This document shows positions 52,948 through 61,372 of a stretch of 64,000 bases of DNA, one piece after another. The number at the start of each line of letters is the position of its first letter. The stretch's first letter is position 1. A model generated the notes under the pieces. That model did no database searches. It was not told the origin of the DNA and worked only from the letters and a program-made list of their open reading frames with translations. Both the position numbers and the translations under genes were made by a program. Location: contig JAFSBV010000001.1 of assembly GCA_017437125.1 (NCBI GenBank), positions 1 through 64,000 of the forward strand, given 5' to 3'. The DNA comes from Bacteroidales bacterium (GTDB lineage Bacteria > Bacteroidota > Bacteroidia > Bacteroidales > UBA932).

Positions 52948-54285
52948 TTATCTGAATAGTCTTGTTATGTCGTTTCCGAAGGCCAGGATCATAAGGCCGA
53001 ATACGATAATCATGCCTATGAGCTGGGTTATGTAAAGGAAATTGTCGCTTGGCTTCCTTCCGGTTATCATTTCATATAATGTAAATAGGATATGACCTCC
53101 GTCAAGTGCAGGAATAGGAAGCAGGTTCATTACTCCCAGCATTATGGAGAGCAGGGCGATGATGCTGAGGAAGCTGTACCAGTCCCATGCCGACGGGAAT
53201 ATCTGTCCTATGGCGATGAAGCTTCCGACTGACTTGTATGCCTCAGTGCTTGGAGTCGCCACCAGCTTCAGATCCTTGAGATAATCCCCGATGGAACTGA
53301 ATGTCTTTCTGAATCCTGCCGGTATGGCTGAAACGAGGGAATATTCCCTCGTCTGGATATCCGGCTGCATGAGATATACTCCGAGACGGCCGGTCGAATC
53401 GACTGCCATCCTGGTTGAAAGCGTGTCTCCTGAACGCAGATAGCAGATCTCGACATGTGCTCCTGCATGTGCTTCAAGCAGAGGCCATGCTTCCTGGACG
53501 AAGCTTACTTCTTCTCCTGCGATATTTATGATCTTGTCTCCGCTCTGAAGGTCAAGGCCATGATTCGGTGATTCTGCGGCAATCTCCTTGATAGAGAACG
53601 GCATCGCCAGATCGAACATTCCTGGTGTATTGAGGACGTCACCTATCATGCTGTGGTCGATATATATGTTTACGGTGTCATTGCCACGGAGGACGGTAGC
53701 CTTGGATGCGGCATGTCTCGCGAGGTCGGCCTGAAGCATTCCGAAGTTTTCCGGAACATAATCATCGAACATCAGGATCTCGTCTCCTGTCCTGAATCCC
53801 ATTTCATGGGCCAGTTCGTTCACATATATCTTGTTTCCTTTGTTTCCTATGAAGCTTTCTCCCCAGATAGAAAGGATGGTCGAATACATGAGGATGGCGA
53901 ATATGAAATTGAAGAGGACTCCTCCTGCCATCACCATGATTCTCTGCCATGCGGGTTTTGAACGGAATTCCCATGGCTTCGGCTCTATCTTGAGATGTTC
54001 CGTGTCCATCGACTCGTCAATCATGCCGGAAATCTTGCAATATCCTCCGAAAGGAAGCCAGCCGATTCCGTATTCGGTCTCCCATTCCGCTGCTTTCGGG
54101 AATATCTTCACGAACCATGGGGCCTTTGTGCTGAATATCTTTACGTTGCCGGCATCGAAGAAAAGGAAGAACTTGTCAACGCGTATTCCGAATGCCTTGG
54201 CAAATATGAAGTGGCCGAATTCATGCACTACGATAAGTATCGCCAGTGCAAGAATGACCTGAAGTGTCTTTATCAATGCAATCAT
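52948..54285 (-). CDS. rseP: Site-2 protease RseP
   Basis: A 445-residue intramembrane zinc metalloprotease. Zinc ligands are in HEFGHFIFAK (about residues 22-31) and in the last membrane segments as PALDGGHILF; PDZ domains fill the middle. In E. coli it cuts RseA and remnant signal peptides; in Bacteroidetes the substrate may be an anti-sigma factor. The family length and four membrane segments agree. It sits between dxr and the DUF4837 gene with gaps of 15 and 18 nt. Confidence 0.94.
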   Translation of the reverse strand: MIALIKTLQVILALAILIVVHEFGHFIFAKAFGIRVDKFFLFFDAGNVKIFSTKAPWFVKIFPKAAEWETEYGIGWLPFGGYCKISGMIDESMDTEHLKIEPKPWEFRSKPAWQRIMVMAGGVLFNFIFAILMYSTILSIWGESFIGNKGNKIYVNELAHEMGFRTGDEILMFDDYVPENFGMLQADLARHAASKATVLRGNDTVNIYIDHSMIGDVLNTPGMFDLAMPFSIKEIAAESPNHGLDLQSGDKIINIAGEEVSFVQEAWPLLEAHAGAHVEICYLRSGDTLSTRMAVDSTGRLGVYLMQPDIQTREYSLVSAIPAGFRKTFSSIGDYLKDLKLVATPSTEAYKSVGSFIAIGQIFPSAWDWYSFLSIIALLSIMLGVMNLLPIPALDGGHILFTLYEMITGRKPSDNFLYITQLIGMIIVFGLMILAFGNDITRLFR

Positions 54286-54300
54286 CTGAAGTGTCAGTTG

Positions 54301-55479
54301 TTATAGGGATTTCCCGCCGGCTGTCTTGCTGATGAGCTCTGCCGCTTTTGCAAGTGTGGCGTCGTTTGTCTCGAAGATGTCTTCCAACGAAGGATTCTCT
54401 GCAAAATCCGCACCAGCCATGCATTCTCCGACGATGTCAGTGATGTCATAGAAGCCGATCTCCTCTCTCAGGAATGCCGCTACGGCAGCCTCATTGGCTG
54501 CGTTCATTATGCATGGCATGTTTCCGCCTTTCTCAAGAGCTGCATATGCGAGGGAAAGGGCAGGGAACTTCTCCTGGTCAGGAGCAAAGAACGACATGCT
54601 TCCGAGTTCTGCGAAATTGAGCTTCCTGTTGTCAAGGGAGAGTCTGTATGGGTAGCTGAATGCGAACTGGATGGCCTCGCGCATATCAGGATGTCCCATC
54701 TGTGCTATGACCGAGCCGTCGGCATATTCCACCATCGAGTGTATGATCGATTCCGGATGGATCACAACCTGGATCTTGTCGCCCGGGATTCCGAACAGCC
54801 AGCGTGCCTCGATGATCTCAAGACCCTTGTTCATCATGGTGGCCGAATCGATGGTGATCTTGCTTCCCATGCTCCAGTTCGGATGGTTCAGAGCCTGGGC
54901 GCGGGTCGCTTTGGCAATGTCCTCGCGGTTCCATGTGCGGAATGGCCCTCCTGATGCTGTCAGATGTATCTTTTCTATAGGTGCTCCTGCAGATCCCATG
55001 AGGCATTGGAAGATGGCCGAGTGTTCAGAGTCAACCGGAAGTATGCGGGCATGATGCTTCTCTGCCAGTCCCATCACGAGCTTTCCTGCCGCCACCAATG
55101 TCTCCTTGTTGGCCAAAGCGATGGTCTTGCCGGCCTTTACTGCCGCAACGGTAGAGGAAAGGCCGCTGAAACCCACCATGGAAGTGAGGACGATGTCGAT
55201 ATTGTCTCCTGACACGAGATCGCATACAGACTGCATTCCTGCAAATACCTTTATATAATGAGGCTGCAGGGCTTCCGATACCTCGGCGTATTTGTCTTCA
55301 TTGCATATTACGACATTGTTGACATCGAATTCGATTGCCTGCTGAATGAGAAGTTCCGTGCTGTTATTTGCTGTAAGCAGTTCTACCTCAAACAGGTCCC
55401 TGTGCTGTCTGATGACGTCAAGCGCCTGTCTTCCGATCGATCCGGTCGATCCCAATATGGCTATATGCCTTTTCTCCAT
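54301..55479 (-). CDS. dxr: 1-deoxy-D-xylulose-5-phosphate reductoisomerase
   Basis: This enzyme makes 2-C-methyl-D-erythritol 4-phosphate, the committed step of the MEP isoprenoid pathway, and is the target of fosmidomycin. The NADPH site GSTGSIGRQALDVI, metal and substrate residues in DSEHSAIFQCL, and NWSMGSKITIDSATMMNKGLE are intact. It has 392 residues. The dxr-rseP pairing is common in bacteria. Confidence 0.97.
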   Translation of the reverse strand: MEKRHIAILGSTGSIGRQALDVIRQHRDLFEVELLTANNSTELLIQQAIEFDVNNVVICNEDKYAEVSEALQPHYIKVFAGMQSVCDLVSGDNIDIVLTSMVGFSGLSSTVAAVKAGKTIALANKETLVAAGKLVMGLAEKHHARILPVDSEHSAIFQCLMGSAGAPIEKIHLTASGGPFRTWNREDIAKATRAQALNHPNWSMGSKITIDSATMMNKGLEIIEARWLFGIPGDKIQVVIHPESIIHSMVEYADGSVIAQMGHPDMREAIQFAFSYPYRLSLDNRKLNFAELGSMSFFAPDQEKFPALSLAYAALEKGGNMPCIMNAANEAAVAAFLREEIGFYDITDIVGECMAGADFAENPSLEDIFETNDATLAKAAELISKTAGGKSL

Positions 55480-55484
55480 GTTCT

Positions 55485-56336
55485 TTAGAAATTAATGTAT
55501 CTTGTCGGGTCAACGCTTTCACCCTTATGCCATAATTCGAAGTGGAGGTGGTCTCCTGTGCTGAGTGAGCCGGTATTTCCCACAAGTGCGATAGGGGAGC
55601 CAGCCGTCACCTTGTCTCCTGTCTTCTTCAGAAGCTTCTCATTATGCTTGTAAATGGATATTATATCGCCTTCGTGCTGGATCTGGATGGTGTATCCTGC
55701 GTCTTCGCTCCATCCGTCATATATCACGGTTCCGTCCAGAGTGGCCTTTACTACGGATCCTGCAGGGGCGGTTATGTCAATGAAAGGATGGACTGCCGGG
55801 TCATATCCCTGCGATACCACACCCTTGAGAGGGGTGAAGAAATGCAGGCCCTCGATAGGAAGGTCTCGCTTGTCCCTGTCCGAAATTCCGAACTGTTCCT
55901 CCTCTTTTACGTGCTGCCTGAGAAGTGAATCCTTTAAAGCGAGTTCCGCAGCATCGAGCTCTGATGCCGCACGGCTGTCCCTGGCGTTGATTATGCTGTC
56001 TATCTTGAGAGGCTCCTCGCCGTCAACCACCCTGCGGAGATTTTCCGAGTAAAGTTCCCATCTGTATATTACATTCTCCAGAGAATCTATACGGAGGGCG
56101 TTCTGTATGGCCGCTCTCTTGGAATGCGCGTCAGGGTATCCCGGAATGAATGTCCTGACAGGGGTGAATGCGACAATTGAATAGATCAAAGCCGTGAATA
56201 CTACTATTACGCTGATCAGTGCCACAAAGAAGCTTGTCCTTGTGAAATGGATGTTGAACAGATGCTTGTGCGTCTTGTCATCGATGATGGCAAGACGGAA
56301 CTTGCTGGTCTTATTGTCTTTGTTGACTTTGCTCAT
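55485..56336 (-). CDS. M23-family peptidase with N-terminal membrane anchor
   Basis: A 283-residue bitopic inner-membrane protein. One transmembrane helix at about residues 33-53, a helical stalk to about 160, and a LytM/M23 domain (about 175-283) with VHPFIDITAPAGSVV, VIYDGWSEDAGYTIQI and HLHFELWHKG. The HLHF zinc motif is complete, but the first H-x4-D motif reads HPFID, so catalysis is uncertain and it may act as a scaffold or regulator. It leads the dxr-rseP operon. A TATCTTTG box on the minus strand at 56469-56476, inside ruvX, is a candidate promoter. Confidence 0.85.
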   Translation of the reverse strand: MSKVNKDNKTSKFRLAIIDDKTHKHLFNIHFTRTSFFVALISVIVVFTALIYSIVAFTPVRTFIPGYPDAHSKRAAIQNALRIDSLENVIYRWELYSENLRRVVDGEEPLKIDSIINARDSRAASELDAAELALKDSLLRQHVKEEEQFGISDRDKRDLPIEGLHFFTPLKGVVSQGYDPAVHPFIDITAPAGSVVKATLDGTVIYDGWSEDAGYTIQIQHEGDIISIYKHNEKLLKKTGDKVTAGSPIALVGNTGSLSTGDHLHFELWHKGESVDPTRYINF

Positions 56337-56350
56337 AAACGCTTTTTTCT

Positions 56351-56358
56351 TAACTTTG
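56351..56358 (+). promoter_or_regulatory. -7 promoter box for ruvX
   Basis: TAACTTTG ends 7 nt before the ATG at 56366, inside a 29-bp gap between divergent genes. The expected transcription start would coincide with the ATG. Confidence 0.55.
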
Positions 56359-56365
56359 CCTCCAA

Positions 56366-56857
56366 ATGGACAGAATCATAGGGATAGATTACGGAAGGAA
56401 GCGTGCGGGTGTTGCAGTCAGCGACCCCCTTGGCATCTTTGCGTCTGCCCTGGAGACGATACAATCTGCAAAGATAATAGAATATCTCAAAAAATATGCT
56501 GAAAATGAGAATGTAGTGCGTTTCGTCGTGGGGTATCCGGTGAATATGAACGGGGCTCCGTCGGAGGCTGCGAAGGATGTGGATGTGTTCCTGAAGCAGC
56601 TTGCAAAGGCTTTCCCGGAAGTGCCCGTGACGCTTGAGGATGAGCGCTTCACCTCGGTGCTTGCGCACAGGGCCATGATTGACGGAGGTATGAAGGCGAA
56701 GGACCGCAGGGACAAGGAATCGGTTGACAAGATAAGTGCGGCAATCATCCTTCAGGGATATATGGACCGTCAGTCTGCTTCTGCCGGCCCGGCATTTGAT
56801 CCGTTGTCTGTTCCGGATTCCATGTCATCGAAAGTGACAAGAAAAAAACGAAGATAA
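56366..56857 (+). CDS. ruvX: RuvX/YqgF Holliday-junction-resolvase-like protein
   Basis: A 163-residue RNase H-fold protein. The first catalytic Asp lies in IIGIDYGRKRAGVAVSDPLG, then VGYPVNMNGAPSEAAKDV and LEDERFTSVLAHRAMI. In E. coli YqgF is needed for 16S rRNA 5'-end processing, and a resolvase activity has also been proposed. It starts the ruvX-def-mutase-M23 operon, and def follows after 3 nt. Confidence 0.92.
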   Translation: MDRIIGIDYGRKRAGVAVSDPLGIFASALETIQSAKIIEYLKKYAENENVVRFVVGYPVNMNGAPSEAAKDVDVFLKQLAKAFPEVPVTLEDERFTSVLAHRAMIDGGMKAKDRRDKESVDKISAAIILQGYMDRQSASAGPAFDPLSVPDSMSSKVTRKKRR

Positions 56858-56860
56858 GAT

Positions 56861-57412
56861 ATGATTTTACCTATTTATTTGTATGGATCGGAGAAATTGC
56901 GCAATGCCAATGCAGAGGCGGATCTCCAGGACAAGGAGGGCTTGACAAAGCTTATCTCCGATATGAAGGAAACATTGCTGGCAGCAGACGGCTGCGGTCT
57001 TGCCGCTCCGCAGGTGGGTGTCAATCTCCGTGTGGTGATTGTTGACGGCAGTGATCTGACTGATACATATGACTATCTCAAGGATTTCCGCAGGGTGATG
57101 ATAAATCCTGTCGTTCTCGAAGAGAGCAAGGAGGTGTGCGAGTTTTCGGAAGGATGTCTCAGTGTACCGGGAATATATGCGGAGGTAACACGTCCTTCGA
57201 AGATCAAGGTCGAATATTACGACGAGAATTTCGAGAAGGTGGTCGAGGAATTCGACCGTTTCGCCTGCAGAATGGTACAGCATGAGCTTTCTCATCTTGA
57301 CGGAAACCTTTTTGTTGATAACGTGTCTCAGATACGTCGCAAGATGATTGCCCGCAAGCTTCAGGCGATTTCAAAGGGAACAGTACAGACAAGATATAAA
57401 TCAAAGAGATAA
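56861..57412 (+). CDS. def: Peptide deformylase
   Basis: This enzyme removes the formyl group from new proteins. The three motifs are GCGLAAPQVGVN, EGCLSVPGI (metal Cys) and QHELSHLDG. The last is a variant of the usual Q-H-E-x-D-H-L: Ser replaces Asp between the two metal histidines, which are kept. The 183 residues are normal. The stop codon overlaps the ATG of the next gene by one base, implying coupled translation. Confidence 0.95.
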   Translation: MILPIYLYGSEKLRNANAEADLQDKEGLTKLISDMKETLLAADGCGLAAPQVGVNLRVVIVDGSDLTDTYDYLKDFRRVMINPVVLEESKEVCEFSEGCLSVPGIYAEVTRPSKIKVEYYDENFEKVVEEFDRFACRMVQHELSHLDGNLFVDNVSQIRRKMIARKLQAISKGTVQTRYKSKR

Positions 57413-58767
57413 TGGGAGCATTTCACGCATACGACATAAGAGGAATCTATAATGTGGATTTCGATAAGGAAACGGCTTATAAGGTAGGATATTTCATCCC
57501 TGAGCTGCTTTCTGCGGACAAGGTGCTTGTCGGAAGGGATGCGAGAGTGTCTTCTGACGAGATACATGAGTATCTTCTCAAGGGACTGACAGACGCCGGT
57601 GCCGATGTTTATGATGTCGGTCTGAGCACGACTCCTATGGTATATTTCGGAACTGCGAATTACGGATTCAAGGCTTCGGTGCAGATTACTGCTTCGCATA
57701 ATCCTGCAGAATACAACGGTATGAAGGTTTCGCGTGAGAATGCCCTTCCGGTAGGTCTCGACACAGGACTCGGCCAGATAAAGGAATGGATCGAAACCGG
57801 TCGTGAATGCGTTCCGGCTGCTGTCAAGGGACAGGTGCATGATATGGACATACGTGCCGACTACCTGGCATTCCTGCTCAAGTACAAAGGTGATTGGTCA
57901 GGACTCAAGATAGCTATGGACGTGTCCAACGGAATGGCGTCGCTTTTCGTACGCGACATATTCGGTGACCAGCCGGCATATATATATGAAGATATGGACG
58001 GACGTTTCCCTAACCATGAGCCGAACCCTCTCGTTCAGAAGAATGTCGAGGCGCTCAAGAACCTTGTGGCTGAGACCAAGGCTGACATAGGTGTCATATT
58101 CGACGGTGATGCCGACCGTGTGATGTTCGTTGACGAGAACAGCAGATTCGTATCACCAGACCTCATGATAGCCGTTCTCGGACATTATTTCCTTGAGGAA
58201 AGGGGAGAGAAGGGATATATCCATCAGGACATCAGAAGCTCTAAGGCTGTAGGAGAATATCTCGCACCTATGGGTGGAGTCATGAACACATGGAGAGTGG
58301 GTCGTGCATATGCAGCGCTGAAACTTCGTGAAATCGACGGAGTCTTTGGAGGAGAACTTGCCGGTCATTATTATTTCCGTGATTTCTTCTATTCTGACAG
58401 CGGTCTTCTCGCTGCCATCCTGATCATCAATGTCGTTGCGAAGATGAAGGCTCAGGGCGTTTCTCTCAGCCAGCTTATCGCACGTATCGAAAAGTACCAG
58501 AATTCAGGTGAGATCAACTTCCGTCTTGAGGATAAGAAGGGTGCAATGGATGCAGTACGTGACTATTTCATGAGCACGGAGAAATCGACTGCCTATATGG
58601 ACTTTGACGGCTACAGGGTTGAATTTCCTGACTGGTGGTTCAATATAAGACCTTCAAATACAGAGCCTTATCTGAGATTCCTCTGCGAGGCTACATCGAA
58701 GGAGCTTCTTGATGAGAAGGTTGCCAAGGTTCGCGAGATCCTCACAGAACAGTTCGGAGCGAAGTAG
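57412..58767 (+). CDS. Phosphomannomutase/phosphoglucomutase family enzyme
   Basis: A 451-residue alpha-D-phosphohexomutase. The phosphoserine loop TASHNPAEYNGMK, the Mg2+ loop VIFDGDADRVMFVD, the sugar-binding GGELAGHYYFRDF and the phosphate-binding RPSNTEPYLRF are all present, so the enzyme should be active. Relatives interconvert mannose or glucose 1- and 6-phosphates for polysaccharide and lipopolysaccharide precursors. The GGELAGHYYF loop is typical of PMM/PGM enzymes rather than GlmM. Substrate cannot be fixed from sequence, so no symbol is given. Confidence 0.92.
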   Translation: MGAFHAYDIRGIYNVDFDKETAYKVGYFIPELLSADKVLVGRDARVSSDEIHEYLLKGLTDAGADVYDVGLSTTPMVYFGTANYGFKASVQITASHNPAEYNGMKVSRENALPVGLDTGLGQIKEWIETGRECVPAAVKGQVHDMDIRADYLAFLLKYKGDWSGLKIAMDVSNGMASLFVRDIFGDQPAYIYEDMDGRFPNHEPNPLVQKNVEALKNLVAETKADIGVIFDGDADRVMFVDENSRFVSPDLMIAVLGHYFLEERGEKGYIHQDIRSSKAVGEYLAPMGGVMNTWRVGRAYAALKLREIDGVFGGELAGHYYFRDFFYSDSGLLAAILIINVVAKMKAQGVSLSQLIARIEKYQNSGEINFRLEDKKGAMDAVRDYFMSTEKSTAYMDFDGYRVEFPDWWFNIRPSNTEPYLRFLCEATSKELLDEKVAKVREILTEQFGAK

Positions 58768-58768
58768 G

Positions 58769-59785
58769 ATGAGGAAGTTTCTGTGCATTACGGCGCTGCT
58801 GACTTTGATGTCTGCCGGCGTTTCCAAGGCTGTGAATCCTGTCAGGATTGATACTGTCAGGACGCAGCTTGTCGTTCCTCGTCCGGCTTTGGAGCCTCTT
58901 AAGTCGCTTATCACATCCCCTTCGGATCCGATAGATACCCTTGATACCGCCAATGAGCACATCAAGGTCATACTCCATGCCGACAACACATGGCAGTATT
59001 ACAAGACTCCTGGCTTCCAGCAGGTTGCCGGCGTCTTTGATGACCATTGGAACGAGACCCAGAGCAATCCTTACGGAATCGAGCAGAAGGATCTTCCTGA
59101 CCAGTGGTCGATATGGCTTGTCGATAGCCTGGACCAGTATCATTGCCCGTTCCAGGGCTCGATACACAGCAGAGGCAAGTTCGGCGTACGCCGCGGCCGC
59201 CGTCATCAGGGAGTGGATATCCCTCTCAAGGTCGGCGAACCTGTCTATGCTACATTTACGGGAAAGGTGCGTATGTCAAAGTATATGGGCGCTTTCGGAA
59301 ACCTTGTAGTGATCCGTCATGACAACGGCATCGAGACTTTCTATGCCCATCTTTCGAAGAGGAATGTAGAGGCAGGAGACTGGGTAAATGCTGGTGATGT
59401 CATAGGTCTTGGCGGCTCTACAGGCCGTTCTACAGGCCCGCATCTCCATTTCGAGACCCGCTACAACGGCTTTGCCTTCGACCCTCAGTGGCTCATCGAT
59501 TTCGAGAAGGGCATACTCCGTCACCGTCTCTTTGTCCTGAAGAAGAAATACTTCAACATATATAGCAATTACGAACAGGACTTCGAGGACGAGATAAAGA
59601 ACGCGGAGGATGACAAGAAGGAGGATGCAGAAAGAGAGGCCATGCGCTGGTACACGATCAAATCCGGCGACACTCTCGGCCGCATAGCCATAAACCACGG
59701 CACGACCGTCAGCGAACTCTGCCGTCTCAACGGCATCTCCCGCACAACGACTCTCAAGATCGGCAGGAAGATCAGAGTCAGATGA
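58769..59785 (+). CDS. M23 peptidase with C-terminal LysM domain
   Basis: A 338-residue exported cell-wall protein. The signal peptide starts MRKFLCITALLTLMSAG. The M23 domain (about residues 140-245) has RRHQGVDIPLKVGEPV, ETFYAHLSKRNVEAGDWV and GPHLHFETRYNG, so H-x-D and HLHF zinc motifs are complete and it should be active. A charged linker is followed by a LysM domain (about 293-338, WYTIKSGDTLGRIAINHG) that binds peptidoglycan. The ATG at 58769 directly follows the mutase stop; a longer overlapping frame lacks a signal peptide. It is the last gene of the ruvX operon. Confidence 0.93.
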   Translation: MRKFLCITALLTLMSAGVSKAVNPVRIDTVRTQLVVPRPALEPLKSLITSPSDPIDTLDTANEHIKVILHADNTWQYYKTPGFQQVAGVFDDHWNETQSNPYGIEQKDLPDQWSIWLVDSLDQYHCPFQGSIHSRGKFGVRRGRRHQGVDIPLKVGEPVYATFTGKVRMSKYMGAFGNLVVIRHDNGIETFYAHLSKRNVEAGDWVNAGDVIGLGGSTGRSTGPHLHFETRYNGFAFDPQWLIDFEKGILRHRLFVLKKKYFNIYSNYEQDFEDEIKNAEDDKKEDAEREAMRWYTIKSGDTLGRIAINHGTTVSELCRLNGISRTTTLKIGRKIRVR

Positions 59786-59787
59786 TT

Positions 59788-59873
59788 TGACACCTCGGAC
59801 GTTTTAGGCGTAAAAAATGACCGAGGTGTCATGAAAATATGCTCATAGAGATAATTCAGATGACACCTCGGTC
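59788..59873 (-). terminator. Three-copy hairpin and guaA terminator in the convergent gap
   Basis: The motif TGACACCTCGG occurs at 59788-59798 (copy A), inverted at 59819-59832 (B) and again at 59860-59873 (C). B pairs with C over 14 perfect bp, and on the minus strand the hairpin runs into six T, a terminator for guaA. A can pair with B over 11 bp instead, so the two folds exclude each other. A GACGTTTT/AAAACGTC pair also brackets the region. Confidence 0.75.
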
Positions 59874-59909
59874 GTAAATATTATGAAAAACGTCTAAGCT
59901 CTTATATGC

Positions 59910-61217
59910 CTATTCCCACTCGATGGTAGCGCTTGGCTTTGGTGAGAGGTCGTAGCATACGCGGTTGACCTGAGGAACCTCGGCGAGGATGCGGTCGGTG
60001 ATCTTCATGAGGATCGGCCAGTCGATCTGCTCGATGGTTGCAGTCATGGCGTCGATAGTGTTGACGGCGCGGATGATTACAGGCCAGTCGTATGAACGTG
60101 CGTTATTGCGTACTCCTACAGACTTGAAGTCAGGAACTACAGTGAAGTACTGCCATACCTTCTTGTCAAGGCCTGCTGCTGCGAACTCCTCGCGAAGAAT
60201 AGCATCAGCCTCACGGAGCGCCTCAAGACGGTCACGTGTGATGGCTCCGAGACAGCGTACGCCGAGACCCGGGCCTGGGAACGGCTGGCGGTAAACCATC
60301 TCATATGGAAGTCCGAGCTCTACTCCACATGCGCGGACCTCATCCTTGAAAAGCTGTTTCAGCGGTTCAACGAGCTCGAACTGGAGATCGTCAGGAAGAC
60401 CGCCTACATTGTGGTGCGATTTAACCATCTTGGCAGTCTTGGTGCCGCTTTCCACGATGTCAGGATAGATGGTTCCCTGACCGAGGAAATCTATGCCGTC
60501 AAGCTTGCGTGCCTCCTCCTCGAATACGCGGATGAACTCTCCGCCGATGATCTTTCTCTTCTGCTCTGGGTCTGCAACTCCTTCGAGAAGACCGAGGAAA
60601 CGGTCTGTTGCGTCAACATATATCAGGTTTGCACAAAGCTGGTTTCTGAACACTTCCACTACGTTCTCAGACTCGCCCTTGCGCATGAGTCCGTGGTTCA
60701 CGTGAACGCATACGAGATTGTCTCCGATGGCTTTCAACAGCAGTGCAGCCACGACAGAACTGTCAACGCCGCCTGAAAGAGCAAGAAGAACCTTGCGGTC
60801 TCCGACCTGTCTGCGCACGAGCTCTATCTGATCTGCAACGAAGTTCTTCATGTTCCAGTTAGCCTCAGCCTTGCATGTGTCGAATACGAATTCCTTCAGA
60901 GCGGCCTTTGCGGCTTCTTCGTCGTTTCCGAACTGCGGAAGCTTCACTTCACAGAGAGCTTTGTCATGACCTGCAGCGATAACTGGGAATCCTGCTTCAT
61001 AAATCTCAGGAAGGACATCAATCGCAACTCCGTCAATGACATTGTTAGGACCTCCGTTGATGATGATACCTTTTACATTTGGCAGTGCCTTGAGCTCTGC
61101 AGCCGTAATGTCATGCGGGTAGATCTCGCTGTAAACACCCAATGAGCGGATAGCTCTGGCTACTACGGTGTTCTCGTGACTTCCGAGATCAAGGATTACA
61201 ATCATGTCTTGCTTCAT
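59910..61217 (-). CDS. guaA: GMP synthase with a reduced, catalytically incomplete glutaminase domain
   Basis: A 435-residue GMP synthase, about 80-90 residues shorter than usual. The synthetase part is intact: P-loop LLALSGGVDSSVVAALL (SGGVDSS at 148-154), QGTIYPDIVES, HHNVGGLP, RQPFPGPGLGVR and the terminal SPKPSATIEWE. The N-terminal glutamine amidotransferase domain begins normally (VILDLGS, IIINGGPNNV), but where the nucleophile Cys of G-I-C-Y-G should be it reads PVIAAGHDKA. The following half with the H-x-E catalytic pair is missing. The enzyme should therefore use free ammonia, or NH3 from a separate partner, to aminate XMP. It has its own promoter. Confidence 0.93.
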   Translation of the reverse strand: MKQDMIVILDLGSHENTVVARAIRSLGVYSEIYPHDITAAELKALPNVKGIIINGGPNNVIDGVAIDVLPEIYEAGFPVIAAGHDKALCEVKLPQFGNDEEAAKAALKEFVFDTCKAEANWNMKNFVADQIELVRRQVGDRKVLLALSGGVDSSVVAALLLKAIGDNLVCVHVNHGLMRKGESENVVEVFRNQLCANLIYVDATDRFLGLLEGVADPEQKRKIIGGEFIRVFEEEARKLDGIDFLGQGTIYPDIVESGTKTAKMVKSHHNVGGLPDDLQFELVEPLKQLFKDEVRACGVELGLPYEMVYRQPFPGPGLGVRCLGAITRDRLEALREADAILREEFAAAGLDKKVWQYFTVVPDFKSVGVRNNARSYDWPVIIRAVNTIDAMTATIEQIDWPILMKITDRILAEVPQVNRVCYDLSPKPSATIEWE

Positions 61218-61253
61218 AATGTTTAAATTTAAATTGTTTTTCTAACCAAGGCG

Positions 61254-61261
61254 CAAAAATA
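61254..61261 (-). promoter_or_regulatory. -7 promoter box for guaA
   Basis: The minus strand reads TATTTTTG, a consensus match 36 nt before the guaA ATG. Confidence 0.5.
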
Positions 61262-61294
61262 AAAAAAGTGTTTCAATTATTTTGTAAAAATATC

Positions 61295-61302
61295 TAATTT
61301 TG
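61295..61302 (+). promoter_or_regulatory. -7 promoter box for typA
   Basis: TAATTTTG, a consensus match about 70 nt before the typA ATG, divergent from guaA. Confidence 0.55.
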
Positions 61303-61372
61303 CAAATCTTTTTCGAACGGATTTTCCGGTCGGGCAGCGGTATGCTGTCAAATGATTAATTATTAGGCAGAT

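Noticed and set aside
59910-61217. Frameshift or assembly error as the cause of the short GuaA
   Set aside because: The frame is continuous, the shortened domain joins smoothly to the synthetase, and the residues around the lost Cys look like diverged protein rather than out-of-frame sequence. Sequencing error cannot be wholly excluded without reads.
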